From positions 7,192,001 to 7,256,000 of the forward strand of contig JBHGNT010000018.1 in the NCBI GenBank assembly GCA_043228905.1: a stretch of DNA of 64,000 nucleotides, written 5' to 3'. A program made the position numbers and the translations under genes. This document shows positions 52,715 through 62,466 of this stretch, piece by piece (the first letter of the stretch is position 1; each line of letters opens with the position of its first letter). The notes beneath the pieces are model-generated. The model was not told the origin of the DNA and did no database searches. It was given only the letters and a program-made list of their open reading frames with translations. This stretch comes from Azolla caroliniana (Eukaryota; Polypodiophyta).

Positions 52715-54356
52715 ATGGTTATTTCTGTTAAAGAAATAGGATAAGGTCAGACAAATAGTCATAACATCATGTCGTGATGTAAACATATCATGGGCAAACA
52801 GTAATCGATATCATGATCTCACGTCAATAGCCCTTTAGACGTATGAGATGAGGTTCAAGATCAGGTTACTATGGTAACACAAAGGTGTTTTAAAAACCAT
52901 GGGGGTGACAAATAAATGTCTTTCCCTGATCTCTATATCAATTTTTTCATGGTGGCTCTCCGAAGCTCAACCATGTATGTTCGTGTCATGAGTAGTTTAT
53001 ACACGAAAAAAATGTTAACAATAAACTATGTTACTGTGCCCACATATGTGTTTTCGGCTCTTTAAGTCCTATTATGAGGACCCCGAAGTGCACTTAGACC
53101 TCAAGTCTAAACATGTGTTATAGTCATATGTATCAACAATGTTGTATGGTCTTGGTCATATTTGAACTCGAGAACAAATGCATTAAACACTTGAACCAAC
53201 CAAGTAGGTTGCTCTTCTTGAATGTTTAATGTTTTATGCGTATAAGAGATATGCGAGGCATTTGCCCATATATGTTTTTTTAAAAGAAACATATATGTCA
53301 AGAGTCCTTATTTCCCCCTCGTTTACTACAAAATATGTTGGTACATTACCTAACCTCAAGTCTCGTAATTACGATGGCATACGCCAAAGTTCAACCTAAT
53401 GGTCAAGCCAAATGAGCCCTCTTTTTGTAGTAGGCCCACGTGGCCCATCACATGGTTATGTCATTACGAATGCCTCTCGTAAGAATGATCTCATGGTGGC
53501 ATCGTATCCATGTAACGAGGGAGGGATGTTGGATATGTGTGTCATAGGAGCGACCTCACATGAGGTGGGTCAAGCCCTACGTTCTCAACATCATTGTGGC
53601 TATAGGCATTTCTTTACGTAATAAAATCGAAGTCACCAACGGGAATGTCAACAATAAAAAATTGTTGATAAAAGGGATGGTGATGGCCACCAAGATCCTT
53701 TCCCCGAAAAGGAAAACATTCGATATAAAGATCACGTAATATCAAATATACACATATGTTTATTTATCACATATATACGATCAAATACATATACACGTGA
53801 CCACATATGCGTATATTAAAAAAAATCGTAACATCAAATAGCCAACATATGATGAAATTGAGACACGTAATCGAGGCATGTAGCCTCTACGCACACGAAA
53901 CATCCAAAAATAAGGGTTAATCGTAATACGCAATTGAGGTATTGACCTCATACGCATACGACACCAAACGCATATCATTTACAACGAAATCGAGGTATTG
54001 ACCTCATACGCATACGTAACATATGTATGTGAGTGTAATACGCAATTGAGGTATTAACCTCGTGCGCATACGACACTAATCACATATTCAATATATGTCA
54101 AATGAGGTATTGACCTCATACACATATGTACACATTTTATACAACCAATTAATTACCACTTCAACATCATTGAATATATATATATATATATATATAAATT
54201 ACACATGATTAAATTGGGAGAAGAAAGAATAGAAAAAACAAGAAAGATTACCCAAGTTCTTTTGTTGATCATTGTCTGGGTCAAGGCCGACTGCACATCG
54301 ATTGATCACCATCAATTAACAAAACAAAAGACAACAAAAGAAATATTAGCACATTA
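52715..54356 (-). promoter_or_regulatory. Long leader of element H with a hairpin array
   Basis: About 1.6 kb between primer site and gag, with no long frame. Five hairpins with a GAGG(T/C)...(A/G)CCTC stem begin at 53873, 53936, 53992, 54048 and 54104; the last four are exactly 56 bp apart. The first copy has GAGGC/GCCTC, the others GAGGT/ACCTC, a compensatory change. A (TA)n tract lies at about 54173-54196. Possible roles are packaging, translation control or dimerisation (inference). Confidence 0.6.
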
Positions 54357-54370
54357 GCTCTGATACCAAC

Positions 54371-54823
54371 TGTTAGAGACATGAACTAATGTAAGCATTA
54401 GATAAGGATAGAATATAGATAGATAGATAGAAATGAGAGAGAGAAGGGTGTCGATCCACCCGACCACCCCTGAGCGAAGGGATCGAGACGGACTCGAGCC
54501 TCGATCGGCGTCCCATACCACCGTCGTGGTGTCGAGTCGTACCTGGTGCTGGCGCGCTTGCTACAAGAGTTGACCCACCACAAGATAGAGTCTCCACGTA
54601 GTCAACCCAATGATCAAATGAGGGTAGCTAGGCCTCTTATTTATAGCGATACCCAAGGCCCCTAGGCAAGTTCACACTTGGCCTAATGGGTTGTCTCAAT
54701 CCTGAGGATTAAAAGTAATCCTCTCCTTCTTTACACTCTCGTTTAACCCTCACACTTATCCACGTGTATAGAATACTACGGTAAATTCTTACCACGGGAT
54801 ATTATATGGTCATGCCCGTAACA
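54371..54823 (-). repeat. 5' LTR of element H
   Basis: 453 bp, near-identical to 43766-44222 by eye (a few substitutions, a 4-base indel in the GATA/GAAA region). The primer-site complement precedes it at 54357-54368. Confidence 0.9.
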
Positions 54824-55366
54824 AGCAAGCTTGATTTTACCCTTGCTAGGGACAACAGTTTTCCTTCTGGCCCGGCATTGCCCAAGTGACAACTAGCTTC
54901 TCCCAACTATCCGTGAGGGAATCGAGCTGGAGCAACGCAAGTACCTCGTCGGCTAGACGTACTTCCAACAAGTTTGTTTGAATTATGAGCCATGCTGGAT
55001 CTGTCTTGGTATTGGAGTCTCACTAACTTCCGGAATACTGAAACCCGATTTACGACGTTTTTACTCTCGAGCATGCTACCGATTTTCTCCCAGAGCACAT
55101 GAACCTTGCTTTCTTCATTGAAGTTGTTGTATAAGCTCATGTCAATGAAGCATCTAATGTATGCCATTGTCTTCATATGCATCACCTCCCACGTCGTGGC
55201 ATCGATCTTGTCTGAACTCTTGTCTCGAAACTATACTAGCAACCGAAGATCTTTGACCACGAGCATGTCCCTCATCTTCGACTTCCACACTGGGTAGTTG
55301 GAGCTAGTGAGCTTGAACATGCTTCCAAATGACTCTTCCATTTTTCTTCAAGGTTTAGAAACTTCG
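54824..55366 (-). pseudogene. Copia B gag, N-terminal part
   Basis: On the minus strand: MEESFGSMFKLTSSNYPVWK, MAYIRCFIDMSLYNNF, VLWEKIGSMLESKNVVNR, VRLQYQDRSSMA, then a frameshift region and VVPSKGKIKL up to the H insertion. The TGA in MxxRGMLVV-type positions and shifts prevent reading through. It is close to Copia I gag. Confidence 0.8.
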
Positions 55367-55378
55367 TTCTGATACCAA
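55367..55378 (-). other. Primer-binding site of element B
   Basis: The complement of TTCTGATACCAA gives TTGGTATCAGAA, one base off the initiator-Met site, two to three bases from the 5' LTR. Confidence 0.75.
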
Positions 55379-55380
55379 TT

Positions 55381-55834
55381 TGTGACGAATAGAGCTTGGC
55401 CACAACCGAGTCTCAAACACTCAATGGAAGAAAACAAGAAAAATAGAAAGTAAGGCGACACAAGATGTTAACGTGGAAAACCACGGGATCCCATAGACTC
55501 CAACTATCACTATGAGGGGAAGTGTACAAAGAAAAGACTCATAGGCAACGACCTCGAGCTCTATACCTTCGCCAACCGGCGGTTACAATAGAAAGGTTTT
55601 CTGTTTGTTTGTTTGTTTGTTTGTTTGTCTCTATACAATGATAACAACTACAATAAAGTACTACACTTAAAAGTGATTTCCCCAAGTCATATTTATACTT
55701 ATATGACTTTAGGGCTATTTACAAATATAGCATGATAGGCACATCAGAAACATATTTATAGATATGTCCATGGATCCGGTTCATACCGGATCCATCCAAT
55801 ATGGATCCCATCCAGAGGAATCAAATTCCTAACA
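55381..55834 (-). repeat. 5' LTR of element B
   Basis: 454 bp, matching 20181-20663 with indels, one of them a (TTTG)n tract at 55603-55629 replacing a TCTC-rich tract. The TSD TGCAC follows at 55835-55839. Confidence 0.85.
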
Positions 55835-55839
55835 TGCAC

Positions 55840-57022
55840 ATCATTGATGGTGAAGTTTCCTCCTCCGGGGAGATGAAATGTAAGTTGTCCTTTGCGTAAT
55901 GCTTGTTTTACTCCATTATTTCTAAATCTAACAGTTATTGGATTTTGTAGGGGTGTGTACCTTTGAAGCCAATCCGATCGATGTGTGAGGTGATTCGTTG
56001 CTCCGGTGTCGAGATACCATTTGTCATCCTTCTTTGTTGTTATATCCCTGACAAGTGCTTCAGCTACGAAAGCTTGCATGAAGTTGTTGTAACCTTCATA
56101 TTCATATTCATCATTTTCTTACATTGAAGCGGCATAGATCTCTTCTTCTTCTTCTACATTTCTCTCTTCCTCGAATTCTTGTACAATGTGCGCTTGTGGT
56201 CGACGAATGTTGCTTGGGAATCTTCGAATCTTTTGTTTTGCTTTACATTCTGTGGTGTGTGGCCTCGTCTTTTGCAAATGTTTCAATAAGACTTAGGGAA
56301 CTTCATTCTTCCTTTAGTCATAGGTGCATTAGTCCATTGGCTCTTGAAACTCTTGTATCGTGGTGGTGTTTTGTAATGAGGTCGATAGGCTGCCATAGTG
56401 ATTGCTTGTGTCAATGTGTTTTCTTCTCTTGTCTTTCTCATCGAGTCTTCTTGTCTTATGTCTCCCATGAGATCTTCCATAGTGCATGTTTATTTAAATT
56501 TTGCATAGTTACAAACGATGACCAATAAGAGGGTAAAGCACCTAATAATAAACATCTTTGTAGTTTGTTGGAAAAGTCCAAACCCAATGTGATTGTATCA
56601 TCTAGTTTCTCTTCCCAAGTTGTTAGGAAGTTATCTACATCTTCTTCTTCTTTCATTGTTAATGTGACATATGCACGTAATGTGTGCACTTGTGCTGCAT
56701 CGGTCTTTGGTTCGTATTGTGTCTTTAATTTTTCCCATATTTGATGTGAAGTTTGTAGTTTTCTGACGGCTTCTCCTTGAACATCTGATATATACGCTAA
56801 CAATTCCATCTTTGCCACAAGGTCTTTCTCTTCCCAAGTAAATTGATCAGGTCTGGCGACATCTAGTTTTGTTGATGATCCTGACACTACATCCCAAAGT
56901 TTGTAGTCTTGAAATAATAATTCGAGTCGAGCACTCCAAATGCGATAATTTTGCTTCTGTAACTTTACTAATGAAAGTTTATGTGCGTTGAGAATGTTGG
57001 CAGGAGTTGAGGATTGTGTCAT
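55840..57022 (-). pseudogene. Copia A gag and protease (N-terminal part)
   Basis: From ATG 57022 on the minus strand: MTQSSTPANILNAHKLSLVK, NYRIWSARLELLFQDYKLWD, HQIWEKLKTQYEPKTDAAQV, YVTLTMKEEEDVDNFLTTWE, LGALPSYWSSFVTMQN (frame lost near 56456), a broken zinc knuckle (ICKRRGHT, near 56270), then protease WYLDTGATNHLTHRSDW (DTG active site, about 55985-56035) and GGNFTINDVH, where B interrupts. The sequence continues at 20175. Confidence 0.83.
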
Positions 57023-57136
57023 TTTTATAGAAGAGGGTTATCCGGCTTAGCGGTTGTCTCGATGACAAATCGATCAATGCTCCTAGGATTCTGTAGTCTT
57101 ATTTGATAGATGCGGAAATATATAAATCTAATACCA

Positions 57137-57360
57137 TGTAGAATTAAGCAACTATACAAATAGTGAATGATTGCTAGACAGAGAGATCACACATACACAA
57201 CATTGTTCTATATTGATTGTATTATGTTACAATAACCAAATGTCTTGTTTATAGAGACGATGGACAAAAAGTCATGTCTCTTCAATGGAGTGTTCTCTCT
57301 AAAGTTTAATAATAAACAACTCTTCGTAATTACTTAAATATTTCTAATTAATATGAATAT
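57137..57360 (-). repeat. 5' LTR of element A, truncated by Copia K
   Basis: It matches the first about 225 bases (plus-strand sense) of 12526-12774 and stops inside TAATTAATATGAATAT, where K begins. The adjacent ATACCA (57131-57136) is the complement of TGGTAT, a primer site of initiator-Met type (TGGTATTAGA). Confidence 0.83.
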
Positions 57361-57683
57361 TGTTATAGAATAGACTATTAAGCAAGATCAAAGAGCAATT
57401 AGATATTAACTCAGATCACCAATCACATATCAATATAATCTCTAGATCGAGCTCATAGGCTATGCTCTTCTATATATAATACCAAAATGATTTAGAGACA
57501 TGAGTTTATGACCCACTAGATGATGGGATGCATGCATACTATTTACATCATGAAGTCTTGTTAATTAAGATAAATATAGCATGACTCATTACATGCATGA
57601 GTTCATAACACTCCCCCTCATCTCATCATCATTGGTTTAGCTTGCCAACTTTGATAATCTTCTGAGCCCAAGAGAAGGAATGT

Positions 57684-58690
57684 TCAACCAATGTTTTGAT
57701 GTAGGTAAGCTTTTGGTAAAAATATCCGCCAAGTTTTTGCTTGATGTAATGCCAATATCTTAGAATGATTTGAAGATGTTACATCCAACATTTTCTTTGT
57801 CGATCCCCAATAGATCGCTGGGCCACCAACAAGGAAAACATATCTTGTTTGTGATCTGCTAATGTGAGGGCCAGATAAGAACCTAGCGTTAGAATAACCG
57901 GTCAATTTGACCGTGCATAGAATTGCTGGTAAAGAAAAGACCCATATCGTGCCTCGTAAATATCAGAAAATTTGCTTTAAATTCTAGTCCAATGTTTCCT
58001 GGTAGGATCGTGACTATATCGAGCCAACAAATTGACAACGAATGAAATGTCCGAATGCGTACAATTGGCCAAGTACGTAAGTGCACCAACAACAGCCATG
58101 TAAGGATACTATGGTCCCGACGCTGACTCGTTAGAAGATCTTGGCCGAAATGGGTGACGAGAAGGATCCAGAGAGCGCACTACCATAGGAGTTCTAATAG
58201 AATGAGCTTGATACATAGAAAACCATTTTAATATTTTATGGATATCAGTGCTCTGATGAAGAAGAATTCCATTTGATAGGTGCTCAATCTGAAGACCCAA
58301 GTAGAATGTAGTTAAACCAGGGTCTTTCATTTCAAATTCGCGGCTAACCATAGCAACAACATCTTCAATAACATTGGATGCTCCAATAATATTGAGATCA
58401 TCAACATAAATAGCGATTATAACAAATTCTCTAAGATGATGATAACTTGATCGATGGATTGCGAAATTTTCCAAGATTATAATGAATAACTTCTCTTTTA
58501 TCATTACCCTTCCGCACAAAAACCCAACGATAACCAACGGGTGTATGACCAATAGGCGTCTCTTGAATTTTACCAAAAACTCCTCGATTGAGAAGACCAT
58601 TTAGCTCAACCTGAATAGCTTCTTTCCACTTATTTCAAAAAGGGATTTCTTTTCCTTCTTGAATAGTTTGAGGATTCGATTTGTTCACAA
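57684..58690 (-). pseudogene. Copia K reverse transcriptase and RNase H start
   Basis: On the minus strand: NKWKEAIQVELNGLLNRGVF, GYRWVFVRKGND, then a deletion removing the middle of the fingers/palm, FVIIAIYVDDLNIIGASN (YVDD intact), TTFYLGLQIEHLSNGILLHQ, KWFSMYQAHSIRTPMVVRSL. Further down TGYSNARFLSGPHISRSQTR and VFLVGGPAIYWGSTKK are the RNase H start. Not functional. Confidence 0.78.
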
Positions 58691-58739
58691 AAGTTGTTGT
58701 CATGAATTGATGGGGAGAGTGAACATGATATGATGACGG

Positions 58740-59645
58740 CCGTAATTAGAGAAGTTGTGCTGCATGAAGTACTGCATGTCCCCATGTTGAACTAGGCAAA
58801 TTCGATTTGAGAAGAATTAGCCACACAATTTCTTGGATTTCTTTAATCAAAGATTTAGCCACACCATTTTGAGTGTGAACATGAGGAGTTGAAGCTTCAA
58901 AATTACTATTGATAGATTCACAACAATGAATAAAGGTTGTTTACGTAAACTGAGCAGCGTTGTCCATCCGAATCGACTTAATTGGAAAATCTGGGAATTG
59001 AGCACGCAACTTGATGATAAGGATGAGGAGTCAAGGCAACACCATGTTGGGAGTAGAAAGAAGTGTGGCGTGAGAAAAATGCAATGAAGCCTCTTTCACT
59101 CCCATGAAGTAATAAAATGGTCCATAAGGAGGGTGCACTTGTCCATGGGTATCACCATATATACGCTCCAAAAAATTTGGTGACTCATACGGTTCCTTGT
59201 GCAAGGAAGGACAAATCACTAGCTTTCCTTGTGAGCATGCAACACAAAAACGAGTTTTAGCTTGATTCAACTATTTCAACTTTAAAGGTAGATCTTAAAC
59301 ATTATTGATCATTCTCCTAATCATTGTATTGTCAAGATGACCTAGTCGATCATGCTAGAGATCCATTATATCAATATTGACCTTCGAGGAAATATTGTAG
59401 TAGTAAACACATAAGGCCATGCAGATCTCTGGGGCATTAAGGTTGAAACAATACAATTGATTTGGTATAACTTCTAACTCCTGAATAACTTGGGTAGTAT
59501 TTGACAGGTGCTTGACAACTCGCATTGTCTCTTTCCCATCTTGTTCCCATGTCATGAGGTGGTATCCCTTGCGTTGCACATATGCAAATGCAAGAAGATT
59601 TCTTAGTGGGGTAGGCGCATAGATAGCAGATTCGGGTATTTCCAA
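58740..59645 (-). pseudogene. Copia K integrase and GAG-pre-integrase region
   Basis: On the minus strand: YHLMTWEQDGKETMRVVKHL and LEVIPNQLYCFNLNAPEICM (upstream part, about 59400-59600), FCVACSQGKLVICPSLHKEP (zinc-binding end, about 59200-59250), LERIYGDTHGQVHPPYGPF (first catalytic Asp region), and THVHTQNGVAKSLIKEIQEI with LPSSTWGHAVLHAA (about 58770-58900; the Glu appears changed to Lys, AES to AKS). Eroded by stops and gaps. Confidence 0.75.
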
Positions 59646-59983
59646 GAAAACACCACTTGGAAATTGGATAGTGGTGAGGTCTCTTCCTTGTCCAATACAA
59701 GAACCAGCTATAGTCTTGATATCGAAAGGGGCTTGATCTTTAATATGATGAAATAATTCTTTATGACATAAAATAGTGTGTGTTGAGGCGCAATCAATAA
59801 GACAAAGAAACGCCTTGTATGCAAATCAATCATATGAGCTTCAAACATGTTGGCTTCGGGCTCGAATTCCAAAGGTTAATCCATAAAACTATATTCCAAG
59901 ATTGGAATTGATGGTGAGATCGTTGATGATTCTGCTACCATATTAGCCTCTGGTTTCGTATCTCGACCTTGCTTGCCATACTT

Positions 59984-60692
59984 CTAGTAAAGATCAACAT
60001 GAAACTTAGAAGTTCGGCAAGTATTTGCCCAATGCCCTCGTAAACCACATCGAAGACATGAATTCGATGAAGGCTTATCTTGACTTGACTTTGATTGATG
60101 ATGCATTGGCTTGACTTGATTACTTGTGGGATATTGTTTCCGTTGTTGATTTCTTCGTCCTCTTCCTCTTCCTTGACTTTGTGCATATGGATGTTGGTGA
60201 CGATGTTGTCGTCTAGAATAATTACTCTCGACATTCGTCAAATCCTTGAATTGTAGAGGAGCTGTAGATTGACTTATTGGATGAAGTTTGTCGTTCTTGA
60301 GGAGAACTTGGTGGTGTTGTTCAGAGACAAGAAGTGCGGATAAAAGTTCAGCATAGGTTTTAAAATCATGATTACAATATTGTTCGGAAAGATTAAAATT
60401 TGAGGGATGAAAAGTAGTTAACATTTTGTTGATTAGATTCGCCTTTTGAACAAGGCTATCATGACCACAAAATTTAATTTTTGAAACGATACCAAGTAGT
60501 GATGAATTATATTCAACATCTGTCTTGAAATCTTGAAAACGAAGTTGATTCCATTCATGCAAAGTGTTGCGGCCAAGAACAACTTGTTGATGATCAAAGC
60601 GGGCTTTGAGTTGCTTCCAGAGAGTTGATGGATTCTTGATGGAGAAGTATTGATTTTGAAGGCTTAGATCAAGGTGATGAAGGATGAAGATG
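59984..60692 (-). pseudogene. Copia K gag, 5' end cut by LTR L
   Basis: A long open minus-strand frame: ATAFIFILHHLDLSLQNQYF, PSTLWKQLKARFDHQQVVL, WNQLRFQDFKTDVEYNSSLL, HPSNFNLSEQYCNHDFKTYA, a basic Arg/Gly/Gln-rich linker (RGRGRRNQQRKQYPT) and the CCHC knuckle CLRCGLRGHWANTC (about 60006-60047). It ends NTCRTSKFHVDLY. The N-terminus is replaced by LTR L sequence from 60698 on. Confidence 0.8.
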
Positions 60693-60697
60693 AACGC

Positions 60698-61975
60698 TGT
60701 CGCGAAAATACGACGAGGATACGTGAACGTTGAGGCAAGACCCCGGGGCCTTTGACTAGAGGATATCAAATTCGTGTATTTATGTACTAAGAATTAACCG
60801 AAATGAGAAAGATTAACAAATTTCATTAACAAGTAGAAAGAAAGATTACAATTAATCCCAAGATTGGGATTACAAAAAGTTTGCTAATGGAGATGGCTAG
60901 AGTAATAGATTAGAGGAAATTAAGATATGAATTCTATAAAAAATTAGGGTTTTTGGTTTTGATAAGAGATTATGGTTTTATGAGTTGAATAGCTTCCGTA
61001 TGGAAATTTAGGGTTATGAGTAAGATATGGCTTCCGTAAGGAAATTAGGGTTTACTTGAGAGATATGACTTCGATAAGATAGGGGAGCTCTGAAAGAAAA
61101 GAAAAAAAATTAAGATAATATGGAGAGAGCCTGAGTGTAGGAAAAAAAATGGAATTTTATATGGAGTTCTCCCTTGATCATCTGCATGTCCACTTTTTGT
61201 TGCATGGCCTCTACTTTTAGCTGCTTAGCTTTTTCTTTTAGTTGCATCTATTTTTAGTTGCATGCGATCGTCCACATGGCCTTTACTTTAGTTCTCTTCA
61301 CTTTACTTTAGTTTGTTGCATGATCCAATCTTTCGTTCGTCCGCGTCCAACTTCATCAGGTAGCCGGTTCTGCTAGATTGCCGAATCCCTCGCCGGCCGG
61401 TTTCGGTTTGCTTGCCGGTTCCGATTCCAATTTTGCTTGCCGGCCGGTTCCGGTTTGCTTGCCAACCGGTGTCTTGAAGATCCGTCACTACGCGCGGATC
61501 GTGAGGCGGAACCGTCGGGGTTCTGGACCAGAAGGATTCAAAGTCGGTACAAGCTTTGGCGCAAGCTTTAGCGAGAAAGTACTTAAGATAGATTGGGAAA
61601 GAGAGAAGTTGAGATTACACGATTGAGAGAGATTGATTGAACTTTTAACTTTAGATTTCAGAAACAAGTTACACGATCAACTTGATAACAAATTTCCTCT
61701 TAATTTTCATAAAAAAAAACGTGTTTTTTCTCCTCCCCCTTCCTTCTTTTATAGATGCTCTCATGCATATGATGCATGTGAGGGTACAAGACATGCATAA
61801 ATTGCATGTTTGCCATTTGGCGCTTATGTATTACATGTGGTGCATGACAACCATGTCACTCATTTTAGCTCTCATGTATGAGAATTTACATGTAAAAGTA
61901 CAATGATAGAAATATAATTTCAACTAAATAGCATGGCTTAATGGTAAGCCAATTGACTCCTAACTTGGAGGTGCA
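60698..61975 (-). repeat. LTR L inserted in Copia K gag, interrupted by Copia J
   Basis: The outer edge TGTCGCGAAAATACGACG (plus strand) gives ...CGCGACA on the sense strand, like the end of element 2. The sense start lies beyond J, outside the window. It contains CCGG-rich short repeats (61384-61470, TTGCTTGCCGG), CATGCA-rich inverted repeats (61759-61840) and, at 61930-61975, the first half of a tRNA-like module with a good A box (TGGCTTAATGG) cut by J. At least 1278 bp, larger than the element 1 and 2 LTRs. Solo LTR or full element cannot be decided. Left flank AACGC (60693-60697). Confidence 0.55.
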
Positions 61976-62370
61976 TGTAAACGTAAGTGTTTGCGGAAGC
62001 GTAAAACAGAGAACAACAGAGAGAGAGAGAGACAGAGAGAGCAGAACGTAATTTCGAAATTATATCAAGACTCTGTACACACACTGTGCTAAGTAGCACT
62101 ATTTATACAAGTCCTCTTGGGACTGACAGAAGTACCATGTACTTCAATGCTCACACGAGCATCTGACACTTACTACGAGACTATAGCTACCTAGTAGTCT
62201 ATCCTATACTAGACTTCCGATTGGACTTCCGGTTACGGATTGCACCCGGCCTCCACTGCTTGCCGGTTCGGTTGCTCACCGTCATACCGTTCCGTTTCGC
62301 CCGCTCCGTCTCACTTACCGGCTCCGGCTTATTCAGCCGATCCGGCTCCGGTTGAGCTTGCCGCTCAACA
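61976..62370 (-). repeat. 3' LTR of element J
   Basis: 395 bp, complement matching 29225-29619 (element E). The TATA-like complement GCACTATTTATACA is at about 62095-62108. Confidence 0.9.
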
Positions 62371-62466
62371 CTCCCCCTCAAGCTCAACTTGAGGTGGGGT
62401 CGTAGTGTCGACCTCTGTGGCAGTCGATTCTTCCAACCGACTTCTCCTGGCGTCACTCCGCCTTGC

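Larger units (their letters stand above)
43766..54823 (-). mobile_element. Element H: chromovirus-type Gypsy element inserted in B gag
   Basis: 3' LTR 43766-44222 and 5' LTR 54371-54823 (minus orientation). The perfect TSD AGCAA is at 43761-43765 and 54824-54828; its removal restores Copia B's gag (ARVKSSL then LDEEARR). The primer site TGGTATCAGAGC (complement at 54357-54368) is for initiator-Met tRNA. Order on the minus strand: long leader (about 1.6 kb), gag, protease, RT, RNase H, integrase with chromodomain-like end. Element 2 splits RT from RNase H and solo LTR G splits integrase. Confidence 0.92.
20181..55834 (-). mobile_element. Element B: Copia retrotransposon inserted in A, itself carrying three insertions
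   Basis: 3' LTR 20181-20663 and 5' LTR 55381-55834 (minus orientation). The TSD TGCAC is at 20176-20180 and 55835-55839, and its removal restores the Copia A protease frame. The pieces of B are RT/RNase H (20677-22207), linker (36863-36958), integrase to zinc knuckle (42391-43765) and gag (54824-55350). Chromovirus F, Copia I and chromovirus H interrupt it. Each junction restores B's frame once the insert and one TSD are removed. B is a relative of Copia I: the gag, protease and RT are alignable throughout. Confidence 0.88.
12526..57360 (-). mobile_element. Element A: outermost Copia retrotransposon, split by nested insertions
   Basis: The 3' LTR is 12526-12774 and the 5' LTR starts at 57137 (minus orientation); the two match at roughly 95% by eye over the part seen. 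Between them A survives as pieces: RNase H and reverse transcriptase (12853-14685), integrase (19031-20180) and protease/gag (55840-57022). Element C interrupts between 14685 and 18154. Element B interrupts between 20180 and 55840. Removing B with one copy of its 5-bp TSD rejoins the protease frame exactly (INDV then HHVPS). The 5' LTR is itself broken at 57360 by Copia K, so A really continues past the window. It is the oldest layer of the nest. Confidence 0.88.
57361..60697 (-). mobile_element. Element K: Copia retrotransposon inserted in the 5' LTR of A
   Basis: 3' LTR 57361-57610 (sense TGTTATGAACTCATG...CTATAACA), with polypurine complement CTCCCCCTCATCTC at 57611-57624. On the minus strand the remaining pieces are gag (59984-60692), GAG-pre-integrase/integrase and RT. 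The 5' end lies beyond the L insertion and outside the window. AATAT just left of 57361 is the candidate TSD. Confidence 0.8.
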
